Below, piece after piece: positions 12,355-24,084 of a DNA stretch of 64,000 nucleotides. Where the stretch lies: the NCBI GenBank assembly GCA_002633025.1, contig NMRB01000778.1:132418-196417 (forward strand), in the 5' to 3' direction. A model generated the notes under the pieces. It made no database searches. It was given only the letters and a program-made list of their open reading frames with translations, and had not been told where the DNA came from. Each line of letters opens with the position of its first letter. Positions within the stretch are counted from its first letter, which is position 1. This DNA is from Notospermus geniculatus (lineage: Eukaryota > Nemertea > Pilidiophora > Heteronemertea > Lineidae). Made by a program: the position numbers and the translations under genes.

Positions 12355-13535
12355 CCTAATCCCCGCACTGATTCGAATCAAGAAACAATGCACAGTCAGC
12401 TCAATTGGCAGCCATTTTAGGTCTAGTGTGAAAACGTTTTCTTTGAAAGATCTCCGGAAATTTGGAGTATGGTCTCACTTCAGGTAGGTAATCCCATCTA
12501 CATTCTCCGATTTATTATCTATAGATCATGAAATAATTCCTGATACGCTAAAAACCTGTATTTTGGCGATTGTGGAGTAAAAGGATGCGCATGCGCGAGG
12601 GGTGACGGCGTAAATGAAATCGGCTCCGAAAAATACCTATAATTTACGGTTTTTCGCCAGTAGATAAGCCTTTAATTTGTGCTAATTCGTTTAGTAAAGT
12701 TACCTGATAACCGCTGGTCAACGTTTCCAAGAAAAAAGTCCTAATTAATGTGACTTCTTGGATCTTTCTGTGGTGGATGTTCATGTGGAGTTTTCCCGCG
12801 GTCGGCCATCTTGTGATCACAGTGAGATAGCCCAGTGCAAGTGCTTTGATGTACATGTTTTCGTTGTAAATTACTGTGCAGTACACAAGACGTACACAAG
12901 GTTTTGAATGAAGTGGACCCTCCATTGCCTTCCGACGACAACCTTCGAGGCTTACTGGACATGTTGGTGTTGTGAACAAGACTACAGGAGAGGTAAAATA
13001 TTGAAAAACTAGCCTATGCTTCTTGCATGCACTCTAACAATTACCGTATTATTTTTTGTGGCTGCTCCTGTCATGTTATTGCAGTTCAGTTGATTGGAAT
13101 AAGGACTCTTCTCAACGCTCTTTTTATCCTGCTTTAGTTCTTAGATTTCAGTATCTTTGTGTATAAGCTTATAATAATTTTTTCTCTGTTGTATTCTGTT
13201 GTGTAAGTTTACGCTGCACTGCTTTCTCCTGTAGGCCCCCCCCTATAGGCCCCTTGTGCCACAACCACAACTTACTGGGTCCCTCAGATTAGATGACGTT
13301 GTTGTTGGTTCTTAGTAGTAGGGAAACCTTATAGCCTAGACTTATATAATACACCAAGTTACTGTAACTGTTAGCCTCTTATTAATATTCGATCAGCTCC
13401 CTGCATTGGTGTAATTATGTTTGTTTTTTAATTACGTTCCGGTTCTTGATCTGTAATTACTTATGTTTTATTTGCATGTATAAGTAGGCCTAGTCCCCTT
13501 AGTGCCTTGCTGCATTGATCTATCTACATCTGTCT

Positions 13536-13695
13536 TGACACTTGGCTCTATGTTGCTTTCCTTTAAACTTTTGGTTTGGTCTTTCAGAGCACGATCAATC
13601 GCCTACTTCACTGCTTGACACTTGGCTCTATGTTGCTTTCCTTTAAACTTTTGGTTTGGTCTTTCAGAGCACGATCAATCGCCTACTTCACTGCT
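13536..13695 (+). repeat. Perfect 80-bp tandem duplication ahead of ORF1
   Basis: The 80-bp block starting TGACACTTGGCTCTATG at 13536 is repeated exactly from 13616. It lies in what should be the retrotransposon 5' region, about 95 bp before the ORF1 start. Tandem 5' monomers carry promoter activity in some LINEs; here that is inference. Identity implies a recent event or an assembly slip. Confidence 0.85.
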
Positions 13696-13788
13696 ATGCT
13701 CTTACCACTATTGGTATATCTCCACGTCCAATGTCTGCTCGATTTAGGTAACTTGGGTAGCATCCTAGCCGTATGCAGTACTGGTAAG

Positions 13789-14667
13789 ATGAATCCAGGC
13801 GGTAATATGAGTTTTAGTACTGAGACGGACAGGGCCGTCCAGAATTTGATGCTAAATTCTAGCGCTTTTGGCACACCGCTCACTTATGGACATGAGCAGC
13901 CCAGGCTTCCTCTACGCCACTCAACCCCCCTTCATGGTCACCAGCAAACCAGTCGCTCACCTGTCTTGCGTATGACACTTAATCAACCAATGACAGGTGC
14001 AGTTGAGTCTGTTGATTCGAGCAATACTCTAAACCAGGACAATGTTACAAGACTAAATTTGGATGACATTAGGAAGCGTGGGCGGGACCTGAGATCCCCT
14101 GATTCAGATCTTGATGTAGAAAATCTAGGTGCCACTGCTACGGCCAAACGGGGCAAAATTCAATCAAGTTATGCATCCCAACCTACTGCGGAAGAAATGG
14201 ACGCAATAAGAAAATCATCAGATAGTGACAAGTTGTCGTTCTTGGTAGAACACATGAACCGTATGAGTATTACTCAGGACCTCCGTTTCTCAAAAATTGA
14301 GGATAGATTAAACTGCATAGAAAGTACCATTAAAACCCAGGTGGACCGTGCTCTGGAATCTGCATTAAAAGAGAAGGGTCACGTGATTACCCAACAAGTT
14401 GAAACTAAGATGGCAAGTAGTATTGCAGCTATTAGAACTGAGATGTCTGACATTAGGAGCGAATTTGATGAGAAGCATAATAAACTTCGGAACTTCATAT
14501 TGTACGATATTCCAGAAAGTGCAGCTAGCTCAACTGAGGAACGTTTAATATATGACAAGAAGGCCGTGACAGAGAACATTACATTTACATCACCATTGAG
14601 CAGCAGACCTAATATACCCCGATATTTCGCATTCTATCGGGGTACAGATAAGGAGGAAGTTACGTAA
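13789..14667 (+). CDS. Retrotransposon ORF1 (5' part), coiled-coil nucleic-acid-binding protein
   Basis: The likely start is ATG 13789 (MNPGGNMSFSTE). A Ser/Thr/Pro-rich head is followed by a basic stretch (RKRGRDLR) and a heptad-rich coiled coil (LSFLVEHMNRMS through MSDIRSEFDEKH). The segment NFILYDIPES is the typical start of the RRM-like domain of ORF1 proteins. The frame then leaves ORF1 homology near 14570 and stops at 14665 in unrelated sequence. The remainder resumes near 15050. Confidence 0.7.
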   Translation: MNPGGNMSFSTETDRAVQNLMLNSSAFGTPLTYGHEQPRLPLRHSTPLHGHQQTSRSPVLRMTLNQPMTGAVESVDSSNTLNQDNVTRLNLDDIRKRGRDLRSPDSDLDVENLGATATAKRGKIQSSYASQPTAEEMDAIRKSSDSDKLSFLVEHMNRMSITQDLRFSKIEDRLNCIESTIKTQVDRALESALKEKGHVITQQVETKMASSIAAIRTEMSDIRSEFDEKHNKLRNFILYDIPESAASSTEERLIYDKKAVTENITFTSPLSSRPNIPRYFAFYRGTDKEEVT

Positions 14668-15050
14668 TCCAGGCAAATTAATGCCTCTGACTAAAGTAAG
14701 AAAATCCAACACAAAGATGTGTGCAGTGTTTGTGAGTGTCACCAGCGGATGTTAAATTTGATGGTATATCAAATATGTGTTCGAATTTTTCAAATCGAGC
14801 AGAAAATAATGATTTTATGAGCCATTTTTCTCGTGGGCTTGAGGGCCAGATACACTAGTGGGCTTTTCCAATTACCTGTTCACCCCCGCTGCTGATTACC
14901 TATTTATAGTACTTTGTTTCCCATATCACCATCCAACAGATGGTGGGAGGGCAATAAACAGAACAGCCAGGTATGGCTAAAAATACAGCTCTGGTGTCTG
15001 GACACCTGGTGTTACGGGTCTTGGCATTTCTGGATCAAAATCACAACCGG
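14570..15050. mobile_element. Insertion splitting retrotransposon ORF1
   Basis: About 0.4-0.5 kb without coding resemblance separates the two ORF1 halves. It includes a small perfect hairpin (TACCCCGATA / TATCGGGGTA, 14616-14643). Exact borders and target duplication were not resolved, so the element type is unknown. Confidence 0.45.
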
Positions 15051-15467
15051 CTTGTTCAGCTAATGAAATTAGCTGCCCTAAAGATTAAAGTAGCAGCGAC
15101 GGACATTAGGGATCCCCAAACTGGTATTGATACAGTCGTAATAAGAAAAGTAATTAGGTTGGGTGCAAAAGGTCAGCAAAAGGAAGATGGTCTAAATGCA
15201 CAGCGAAACAGTTCAGGCAGACCCCTGAGAGTGGTGACCGATTCCCAACAGAGTGTTGATTGGATCTTTAATCGATACGAAGTCCGTGACAAGAGGGGCC
15301 CTGCTATTAAGATTGCCCGGGACAAAACAAAAAGGGAACAGGAGGAACATAGACAACTAAGAACAGAGGTACTGCGGAGGAAGAACGCTGGCTTGGGTGA
15401 CTACATAATTCGGAACAATAAATTAGTAAAGGTAGAGCAGCCCTTTCGTGCTGCCCCCCACCAGTAG
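15050..15467 (+). pseudogene. Retrotransposon ORF1 (3' part)
   Basis: The open frame carries RPLRVVTDSQQSVDWIFNRY and then a Lys/Arg/Glu-rich tail (DKTKREQEEHRQLRTEVLRR). This is the C-terminal RRM/CTD pattern of LINE ORF1 proteins. It has no start of its own and is read as the continuation of the 13789 frame. It ends at the stop near 15465, overlapping the start of ORF2 by about 20 nt. Confidence 0.65.
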
Positions 15468-16054
15468 AGGTGGGGTCACCAATGCTGGATTCCGTATTAT
15501 GTATACAAATGCAGACTCTCTCTCGAACAAAATGAATGAGCTAATCTCAGAGGTACACTTACTATCACCGACTATTATTATTGTAACAGAGGTGAAGCCC
15601 AAACATTACCTGTTCCCCCTTTCAATAGATAGTATACTACTCCCAGGCTACTGTTCTCCTGTTAACAATATCATTAATGATGGAAGGGGCATCGTGGTGT
15701 ATGTGCACGAGAGTTCTGGTCTTGAAGTACAAACGATTGATGTTGGGGCAAACCTAAGAGAGGCTGTACTGTTAAAACTAAAGAAGGGGAATCTCAGTCC
15801 CGTAACCTTGGGAGGTCTGTATCGCAGCCCGAATTCGGACCAGGATAATAATAGACAGTTAAATGAGACGTTGCGGGCGATGTCCATTAGTTCAAACAAC
15901 ATGATATTTGTAGGGGATCTAAACTTTCCAGAAATTGATTGGGAGTTACTGGTCACAAATACACCCCTAAATCACCCTGCCCGCCTATTTCTCGACACAT
16001 GTATAGATCTTGGTCTCACTCAACTGGTCAGAAATCCAACTAGGCATAGAAATG

Positions 16055-16652
16055 NNNNNNNNNNNNNNNNNNNNNNNNNNNNNNNNNNNNNNNNNNNNNN
16101 NNNNNNNNNNNNNNNNNNNNNNNNNNNNNNNNNNNNNNNNNNNNNNNNNNNNNNNNNNNNNNNNNNNNNNNNNNNNNNNNNNNNNNNNNNNNNNNNNNNN
16201 NNNNNNNNNNNNNNNNNNNNNNNNNNNNNNNNNNNNNNNNNNNNNNNNNNNNNNNNNNNNNNNNNNNNNNNNNNNNNNNNNNNNNNNNNNNNNNNNNNNN
16301 NNNNNNNNNNNNNNNNNNNNNNNNNNNNNNNNNNNNNNNNNNNNNNNNNNNNNNNNNNNNNNNNNNNNNNNNNNNNNNNNNNNNNNNNNNNNNNNNNNNN
16401 NNNNNNNNNNNNNNNNNNNNNNNNNNNNNNNNNNNNNNNNNNNNNNNNNNNNNNNNNNNNNNNNNNNNNNNNNNNNNNNNNNNNNNNNNNNNNNNNNNNN
16501 NNNNNNNNNNNNNNNNNNNNNNNNNNNNNNNNNNNNNNNNNNNNNNNNNNNNNNNNNNNNNNNNNNNNNNNNNNNNNNNNNNNNNNNNNNNNNNNNNNNN
16601 NNNNNNNNNNNNNNNNNNNNNNNNNNNNNNNNNNNNNNNNNNNNNNNNNNNN
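16055..16652. other. Assembly gap (598 N) inside ORF2
   Basis: A run of N replaces the endonuclease C-terminus and RT fingers. Long open frames crossing this interval are artefacts of undetermined bases. Confidence 0.99.
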
Positions 16653-17202
16653 GACACTGTCCCTCATTATCGTCTTCTGTCCAAACTATCTGCTATCGGC
16701 ATCAGAGGTACCCTTCTCAACTGGTTGAAATCCTTTCTAAGTGGTAGATCACAATTTGTCGAGATAGAAAATGCCCGCTCAGAATTGGCTAGAGTAAAGA
16801 GCGGGGTCCCTCAAGGCAGCGTGCTGGGCCCCGTTCTGTTCGCTATATATATCAATGATTTGCCGAATGTTGTTCAGGAATCCTTCTCTAAGCTATTCGC
16901 AGACGATGGCAAGATTATCAAAACCTTCGATTCCAGAACCATACTGCAGAAGGACAATTCCCTCCAGATTGATATAGGTAACCTAGAAACATGGTCTAAG
17001 AACTGGCTTCTTTCTTTCCAACCACCCAAATGCTCGTATCTCCCAATTGGTCACTCCCCGCCCTATCACTATCTCATGAATGATGCGCATGGAAATGTGC
17101 ATACCTTAGAACCTAGTAGAAGTGAAAATGACTTGGGAATAATTATTGACCGAGATCTTACCTTTGAACATCACACTAGTGCAATTGCAGCTAAGGCCCT
17201 AA

Positions 17203-17333
17203 GGGCTGGTTCATACTCCGTCCGGATTTTACGCCGACTGTGATCAATTTCAGTGTGTGTGCACATTCACGTCGTGGAAACCTGCGATCAGTTTCATGCG
17301 CTTGACGGTCCGCGAGCAAGTATGAACCAGCCC
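17203..17333. mobile_element. 131-bp PIF/Harbinger-like MITE inside ORF2 (TAA duplication)
   Basis: The inverted ends are GGGCTGGTTCATACT. TAA flanks both sides (17200-17202, 17334-17336). A TWA 3-bp duplication with GGGC..TGTT-like ends is the PIF/Harbinger signature. Removing it restores alignment of the RT C-terminal region, apart from a nearby frameshift. Confidence 0.8.
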
Positions 17334-17654
17334 TAAGGGTACTCTTTACTATAAAAAGAACCATAGTAGTAGGCACCCTGTCACTATGTTGCTATTGTAT
17401 AAGTCCTTAGTCCGACCAATCTTAGAATACGGTCACGAGGTGTGGCATCCACGTTTTCAACGTGATAGAGACAAACTGGAGAAAGTGCAGCGCCTAGCCA
17501 GGAAGCTGATAACTCCTCTAAGAAACCTACCCTAACAAAGGTTACAACACCTGAAATTACCAACTCTGTATTATAGACGAACCCGTGGGGACATGATCAC
17601 AATGTACAAATTGTTAACTGGTTTGATCGCGTGTAATGTGCAAGTGAATCTTAA

Positions 17655-17893
17655 AGGAGCTGGACGTCCAAGTTGTAAACACTGGTTTGTTTACAAACAG
17701 TGGCCAGCAAACTAGTTTTATTCCTTCGTGAAGGTGGCAGCACCAGTGATCGTTAGACTGGTGCCCGGTCCAATGCAACTCACTCACGATATTCACGTCA
17801 GTACATATCACCGACAATAGGTGGCAGCACCGCAGGCGTCGCGTGGATAGAGAACCAGTGAGTGAGTGTTTACAACTTGGACGTCCAGCTCCT
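17655..17893. mobile_element. 239-bp MITE inside ORF2 with TTAA duplication (piggyBac-type target)
   Basis: There are about 31-bp near-perfect terminal inverted repeats beginning AGGAGCTGGACGTCCAAGTT. TTAA lies at 17651-17654 and 17894-17897. TTAA duplication is diagnostic of piggyBac-type integration, although the ends do not start with the usual CCC. Confidence 0.8.
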
Positions 17894-18739
17894 TTAATGA
17901 GAGAGACACTAGAGGTAACAACAAAAAGATTCGGATCGAGCGTGCCAATAGGGATGTGAGGATAGGAACTTTTTCACACTGCGTGCTTCCAAAACTTGGA
18001 ATACCTTGCCAAACGATGTCGTCAATGCACCCACAGTACATACATTTAAAACAAGGTTGGACAGACACTGGGCGAACTCTCCTTTTAAGTACCAATGATC
18101 TACCGTATATTGTGTTGTGCAGCACTTAGACTTCTAGTAGATGACTTGTGGCTTGAGTTTACTTTTGTTTCTTTTCTTTGAGTTTGAATCTACTAACTGC
18201 TGCCGTACATTCATTATTCATATTATTGCTGATATGATTAATTGTATATTACTTGACTTTATGTTCTTCAGGTATCTGACATGTCGGAGAAATTGGATGT
18301 ACATGTACCGGTATACCGTATATAAGTTAAATTATGGAGACTTTGGAGCTATACGTAAACGGAGTAACGCTACCGGTTTCAGATTGCTTGGATACGTTTG
18401 GATAGAAATTCTATAGAAATACGGAAACTAATGGAACTGGAGCGGCATTCAGGACAGCTGGATTACTGCGCCTTATGTTACCCCTCCGCGCCGCTGCGCA
18501 GTTACTTAAAAAAAATTATAAGATTATTAATTTCGGGCAAAGATCCACTAGGACCACAAAGCCCATATTACTATGCTATGCTATGCTAGCAAGATCCCAG
18601 CTTGGGTTTTTGCTTTGCTCCTTTTCAACCACTGAGTCGTTGAAGAGGAGCCAGGAGTGGGTGACTCCTGTCGATCAAAAAAACCCTGATCAGGGGCCTC
18701 TGTTATATTTCTGTTAGGCTGAGTAAGCCGTAACTAACG

Positions 18740-19312
18740 TCACGACGTGGCGCTGCGACCGATGAGACCGAAGATTCTTTTTTCAACGTGATTTCCAGTC
18801 ATTTCCATTAACTTCTGGCCTGAAATAAACCCTATTTTTCCGGTCGCATGACATTAAAATTTACACCATCTTGTCGCGGATGAAAATTTCTGCAATTTTT
18901 TTGCTTTTTTTCTTTAAAATAAAGAGGTAGGATAATAATAATAATAATAATATTTATTAAATTAGAGTGCTACATTAATGAATGTACATTTTCTAAGCAC
19001 TTTACATAAGACATTTAGTGGACATTTAATAGGATAAGACAATTTGAATTAAACACAAAAGACATTTAAGATGATAAGACAATTAGTGTGATAAAAATGA
19101 CATAAGACTGAAATGACTAGGTAGACTTAAAAGTAATTAACAGAAATACCTCCTGAAGAGCTCTGTTTTTAGATGCTTTTTGAACGCATTGGGTGGCGAT
19201 CTCAGTTTTCCTGTAGAAAAATGTACAGCAGATTTTTTCATGACGCAACGTCAACACATAAAACGACGTCAATGACGTCGGTTCGGTCTCATCGGTCGCT
19301 GCGCCGACCTGT
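18740..19312. mobile_element. Non-autonomous element with inverted ends and (AAT)n core
   Basis: TGGCGCTGCGACCGATGAGA near 18748 is matched in reverse by TCTCATCGGTCGCTGCGCCG near 19287. The interior has an (AAT)n microsatellite at 18931-18958 followed by an AT-rich body. No ORF. Confidence 0.6.
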
Positions 19313-20023
19313 CGGGATAAACGGCGTGCGGGTTCCTCATTACCATAAAAAGTATGTAGGGGTCAGGTATTTCATTCAAATAAAAATTGTTCATATGTGT
19401 GGTGTAACGAGGCATCATTTCCAAAAACTTGACACCCCACAAAAATACTGAGCGAGGTTTATTGTACAAAAATATGTTGTTACCATGTTGGTATAGGAGG
19501 AGGCAACATTTCTATAGTTTTTATTCGCCATATTTTTTATTCTACAATTTGTTATTAAGATTAGTACCGGTATTCGAAGTACGTTGACGTCTTTTCCACG
19601 TGATTTTGACGTCTTTTGTGGAAATACTTTCTGATGCTTTAGCAGATTGACATCGACTTTCGACTTTCTGTATTGTTAGGCCCTATGTAATTTAATTTCA
19701 CTATCATCTTAAAGATGAATCGTTTTTTAAGGATTTGAGACTGGTTAAGAGAACCCGGGTAAGAGAAGTCGTCAATTTCAGGTTTTAGGGTCCTTAAGTT
19801 CATTGACAATGTTGGGCCAGTGCTGGTCCAGGTCTGGCAAGTCATCTTCAGCTGTGTCAGTGGAGCAAGCCTTGGGCCAGCCTTGGTCTTGCCTTGGCAA
19901 TCTCATTCAGAATATCTCAGTCGAGCCAGGCATGGGGCAGCCTTGGCCATGCCCAGGCATACCTGGTGCCAGGTCTTGCCAGGTGTTGCCGGGTGTATGC
20001 CAACCTTGGGCCAAGGCACCTGT

Positions 20024-21369
20024 CAGGGGCGGATCCAGGATTTGACGAAGGGGGGGGGGCGCAGACACGCGGCGCACGCCCCCCCCCCCTTAAATCCGCA
20101 CACCAGTGTTTTTTCAGTAACTGAATTTTAGCTTTGGCATCGGACTTTCTCAACCTCAGATGTTGGGAAATCGCGTCTCAGCGATTCTAATTTTCAAAAT
20201 TTTCCTTGGCGGGAGGATCACCACACACAGAAAAATATTCATCTCCACTTGAGATAAGTGCTGTCTTGAAGCCCTTTGAAACACAAATATCTTGTATTTG
20301 AGATAATAATATCTCGAATCGAGAAAGCATCTGTCTAGTGGCAAAACCTGATATATTTGTGACTCGACCTGAGACAAATAGCGTGTTAAGCCTCCCGATA
20401 CGCAACGTATCTCACGCTTGAGATATCAATAACATCGAATCGGGATATTGGTCATCCAAATAAGCTAGATCAGTGCGGGCCACCAGTTGGGCCTGACGAG
20501 ATAACAGTGTTGCAATTTGCAAAAAAATATTTACAGAAACGCTGACTTATGAAAGCAAACACATAAGAATATTGATAAACTATTGTTTGAAATCTGAGAT
20601 ACAAATTATAGGTTGTGAATGTTTCCCTTTCAGAATTATAAAGACAATAATTGTAAAGCGTCGTTTTCTCTCAACCAATACCATGCAAAAGATTCATACT
20701 GCGCTGTGCATTGGTCTACCCTATCAAACTGAACTCTACACAGCTTCTCGGCCTATTGGCTAAGTTGAATTTTAAGAGTTGCGGTCTTTTTGCATTGCGA
20801 CAGTTAAGCAATCAAGGCCATGCAGCCATGTGGTTGGTTACAAACAACCCAACAGTTGGGTTGAAAGATCCAACAATTGGGGTTGATAAAGAACTCAACT
20901 GTCGGGTTGATACAAACAATCCATAAGTTCATATCAAAATGAACGTCATCTCATCTGTCTCCAGAGAAGAGCACAAAATATCATCCAGAATATTTGACTG
21001 GGGACAGTCGAAATGAACCTCGTTTCAACTGAACACATTTCAGTCTCAAATAGAGACCACTGTTAACTCATATCGAGACGGCCGTCATCTCAGCTGGCAG
21101 ATTTGACTTGAGACAGTCCTATCTCAACATGAAACATAAGTTATTCGTACTGAGATTCAAAGAGATCAACTTGAGACACAAAAGTAACTTCTTTTACGGA
21201 CAAGCGTTCAAGACACTTTTATCTCAAGCTGAGATGAATATTTTTCTGTGTGCAGACCCCCGCCAAGTCGGTGCCAACGCCGTCAATGACCCGCCCAAGC
21301 GCGAGGCCAGTGGCCTCTATCTTCTCTACCTTTCTTCCACCCCTCAAGAAAATCCTGGATCAGCCCCTG
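20024..21369. mobile_element. 1.35-kb inverted-repeat element with CAGGGGCGGATCC ends
   Basis: The left end is CAGGGGCGGATCCAGGATTT; the right end is the inverse, AAATCCTGGATCAGCCCCTG. A second, inner inverted pair (about 60 bp) carries CAGAAAAATATTCATCTC (20211-20270 against 21200-21260). The interior is rich in GAGATAA / TCTCAA words. No ORF. Similar ends recur at 21720-21745 and near 40540-40560. Confidence 0.65.
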
Positions 21370-21599
21370 CGTTATAAGTCGTTCTCGGGGTCTTGATACT
21401 TCTACGAATACCTTCCTGTTAACTGTGTTGATGCTTCTTTTAAAAGTATGTATGTCAAACTTTGGAACGTGTTTGTTCGCTGCCGTCTTGGATCCCTCAG
21501 CCCAGTCAGTAGAGTATTAATTTGCAATTTTCATTGGTTTTATATCATCAGAAGACGGTTTTCCAAGCACCGACGGGACCTAGATTTGTGTTCCGAAAT

Positions 21600-21750
21600 G
21601 CCGGGAAAAAGTGTTTCAGGGCTTCTAGATTTCAAAATTATCTGGGGGAGGCCCCCAGACCCCCCGCTGTAGACGCGCCTGCGGCGCGCGTGACGACGGC
21701 TTCGCCGCCGCCGATATCTGCGCCCCCTTCCGTCAAATCCTGGATCCGCC
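21600..21750. repeat. End fragment of the CAGGGGCGGATCC repeat class
   Basis: It ends with AAATCCTGGATCCGCCCCTG preceded by a G/C-rich block. No matching left end was found nearby, so it is truncated or belongs to a different subfamily. Confidence 0.5.
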
Positions 21751-22391
21751 CCTGGATAAACAGTCAATTAGGAGCACGCTTGTCTCACACATCATGGCCT
21801 GGTTTTTCTCACCAACTAAAACTCCACAGTAGTCCAATAAAAGTAGGGTTGAACCTAGACAAAATTGCAATAGAAGGCTTCTTTGCTTTAAACTGTTTAT
21901 TGGGTGGTACTAATCACCAAATAAAAAGTCCCCACTTTTCCGAGCCCGGGAAAGTGGTTAATTTGCATAATTTCAATATGGCCGCCACCCAAAATTTCAA
22001 TGTACAGGAAAATTCTTAACGGTTGATTTTAGACCCTATAAATGTATGATAAGCAGATAGGAATATGGGGTCAAAGTACAAAATAAGCCCACTGCCGATT
22101 GGATATGACGTCAGTATGACGTAGTATGACGTCATTTTAAAGTCACAGCTCAATATTGTTGCAAAACTCAGAAAAATCAAGATATTCTTGTATTGGATGG
22201 GCGAAATGTTATAAAGCACATGTGGAATACCACAGGAGAGTAGCAGCACTTCAATATACAATTGGCATGACGTAGGAATGACGTTCAACATCGCCAATCT
22301 AACTTCTAATGCATAATCTTAGTGACATGTTCCTATAAAAACTTGTGATGCATAATGCAAGGTACAAAAGGCACAAAATTGACACACAAAA

Positions 22392-22604
22392 TGATAATAA
22401 ACAAGAAGTCAATCTCCAGAATTCACGAATTTTCGACCCCAACCGGGGTCTTTTTCAAGTGGAACTTTACAATCTGAAACTCTAGAAAAGACTCAAGTCT
22501 TGCAGTCTTTTCTAGAGTTTCAGATTGTAAAGTTCCACTTGAAAAAGACCCCGGTTGGGGTCGAAAATTCGTGAATTCTGGAGATTGACTTCTTGTTTAT
22601 TATC
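22392..22604. repeat. Near-perfect hairpin, ~98-bp arms, GACCCCAACCGGGGTC core
   Basis: The sequence from AATAAACAAGAAGTCAATCT to AACTCTAGAAAAGAC is repeated in reverse with almost no mismatch and an ~8-bp loop. It shares arm ends and the CGACCCCAACCGGGGTC word with the hairpin at 24471 and the fragment at 29940. No coding function. Confidence 0.8.
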
Positions 22605-24084
22605 TGTGGTGCATAATGCATTTATAATCTAACTTCAAATTTTGAACTTGAGAGCAAAACAAATTATGAATGACGTAACATTGCAATGAGAACCTCATTT
22701 GATTGAGTGGTGAAGCTCTTGGATTGTCTTACCTCCTGCGACATAGCACTACGCTATAAGTTATTCTTCGAAATTGGTGGAGTCTGATATTGCTCAAAAT
22801 AAGAAATGTCAAATATAGGCTGACCTTGCTAAATGATAGTACAAAAGCCTGCAAACATCACCGAGGAGAGCATGTTGATGGATCAACCCAAAATTTCATC
22901 ATCAATAACAGAGGAATCTGATGTTTCTAACTCCTCAGTGGAGGAATTCTGACACAGTCCCAGGCATTCACCGCAGGCACTTGGACATTCCAGTCCGTGT
23001 TTCCTACAACTACACCTTTTTGGCCCGTATGCACCAACCTCAGATTAGCCCCAATTCTGCTTAAGTACAACTTAAGCTCGAGCGTAAATTTTGATCCTAT
23101 TGCACCAATCATAGCTGCTCCAGAAGTCGGGCTTGAAAAGGTTAAGCCACCCAAGGGGTAGGTTTAAGTTGTGGATTAAAGCAGTTCTATTCTAGGGTGG
23201 AAACCTGGAGTTTCTTGACTAGATCAAAGAGCGTGAGGAAATGGACATGGTGGATTGCACAGAACGGGTTGTTGTGGAGAAATTAAAAAAAAACGGTACA
23301 GGTTTACCAAGGACAGTGCTTTCTGGATTATGGTCTAAACTGAACATGAGATTGCCCCATCATCTGTTCGCAACAATCCAGTCTCAGCAATCAACAGATT
23401 GTTGCAGGCTTCACGTGCCATTGCAAGACACCGACAACCTCAAATTAGCCCCAACTTTAAAAGCTCGAGCTTAAATTGGATCACAAGTGCCCTATGTCAT
23501 GCTGTGTGCATCGCAGACAAAGGCCTGCACCATAAAATCATGCAATCAGCACTGGAAGGCCTCAGACTTCAGGCTTAAGTTACAGCTCAGCTAATCTAAA
23601 GCTAAGCTGTGGCTCAAATGTATTGCGGATCAAGTTGGGATTTGCCGAATAAGAGCTTAAGATATGGATCATCCAAACTGTAGCTTAAACCCAAATTCGG
23701 ATCAGTTGGTGCATACGGGCCTCAGTGTCAAAATCCCCCTTTACACTGACATCTGACCATTTTCAAGAATGCCTGCGATGCAGGTGTAGAGTCCATCGTT
23801 CTTGGCTGTAGCTCACCCCCTCCCGTAGCACCCAACCCCATTCTCAGGATTAAGGTATCTGTCCTTCCCCATCCAAGTTTGTGTCTGCAAATATAAACGA
23901 TATGCATGATATTTTGCGGCATCCTTTGTGGGAGGCAGGCTCTGAACTTCCACACTAGTGAGCCGTTTGGCCACTTTGGCATATAAACGCAGTTGTGAAA
24001 AACACTTAGCGAGCAGGTCTGTGGTGTCCTTCCATTTGTTCATACGATATGTGGATGCGAAACCACATCACGCCTTTAGGCTTC

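Larger units (their letters stand above)
8126..13535. other. Gene-free interval with small repeats
   Basis: No exon with both good splice sites and a recognisable product was found. It contains three short inverted-repeat elements (8992-9080, 9086-9260, 12280-12354) and an AT-rich degenerate tandem array (11060-11265). The last part may include 5' untranslated sequence of the retrotransposon that follows. Confidence 0.55.
15448..18098 (+). pseudogene. Retrotransposon ORF2: endonuclease and reverse transcriptase
   Basis: The N-terminal half has endonuclease motifs: MYTNADSLSNKMNEL, VTEVKP, GLYRSPNS and FVGDLNFPEIDW. After the gap, RT motifs follow: SGVPQGSVLGPVLFAIYIND and the catalytic LFADD, then an ENDLGIIID block and LVRPILEYGHEVWHP, as in CR1/L2 families. 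Two MITEs (17203-17333, 17655-17893) and a stop codon near 17532 disable it. The RT is on the same strand as ORF1. No 3' tail repeat was confidently identified. Confidence 0.85.
13536..18130 (+). mobile_element. CR1/Jockey-type non-LTR retrotransposon, broken copy
   Basis: It has a 5' repeat (13536-13695), ORF1 with a coiled coil, then an apurinic-type endonuclease and reverse transcriptase ORF2 in the order expected of CR1/L2/Jockey LINEs. The copy is dead: ORF1 is split by foreign sequence (about 14570-15050), 598 N replace the endonuclease-RT junction (16055-16652), two MITEs interrupt the RT 3' half, and an in-frame stop lies near 17532. The ORF2 frame ends with TGA at 18096-18098, after a C-terminal motif typical of the clade (FFTLRASKTWNTLP). 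The outer limits are uncertain. Confidence 0.85.

Noticed and set aside
16010-16747. Long ORFs crossing the N gap
   Set aside because: They are made only of undetermined codons.
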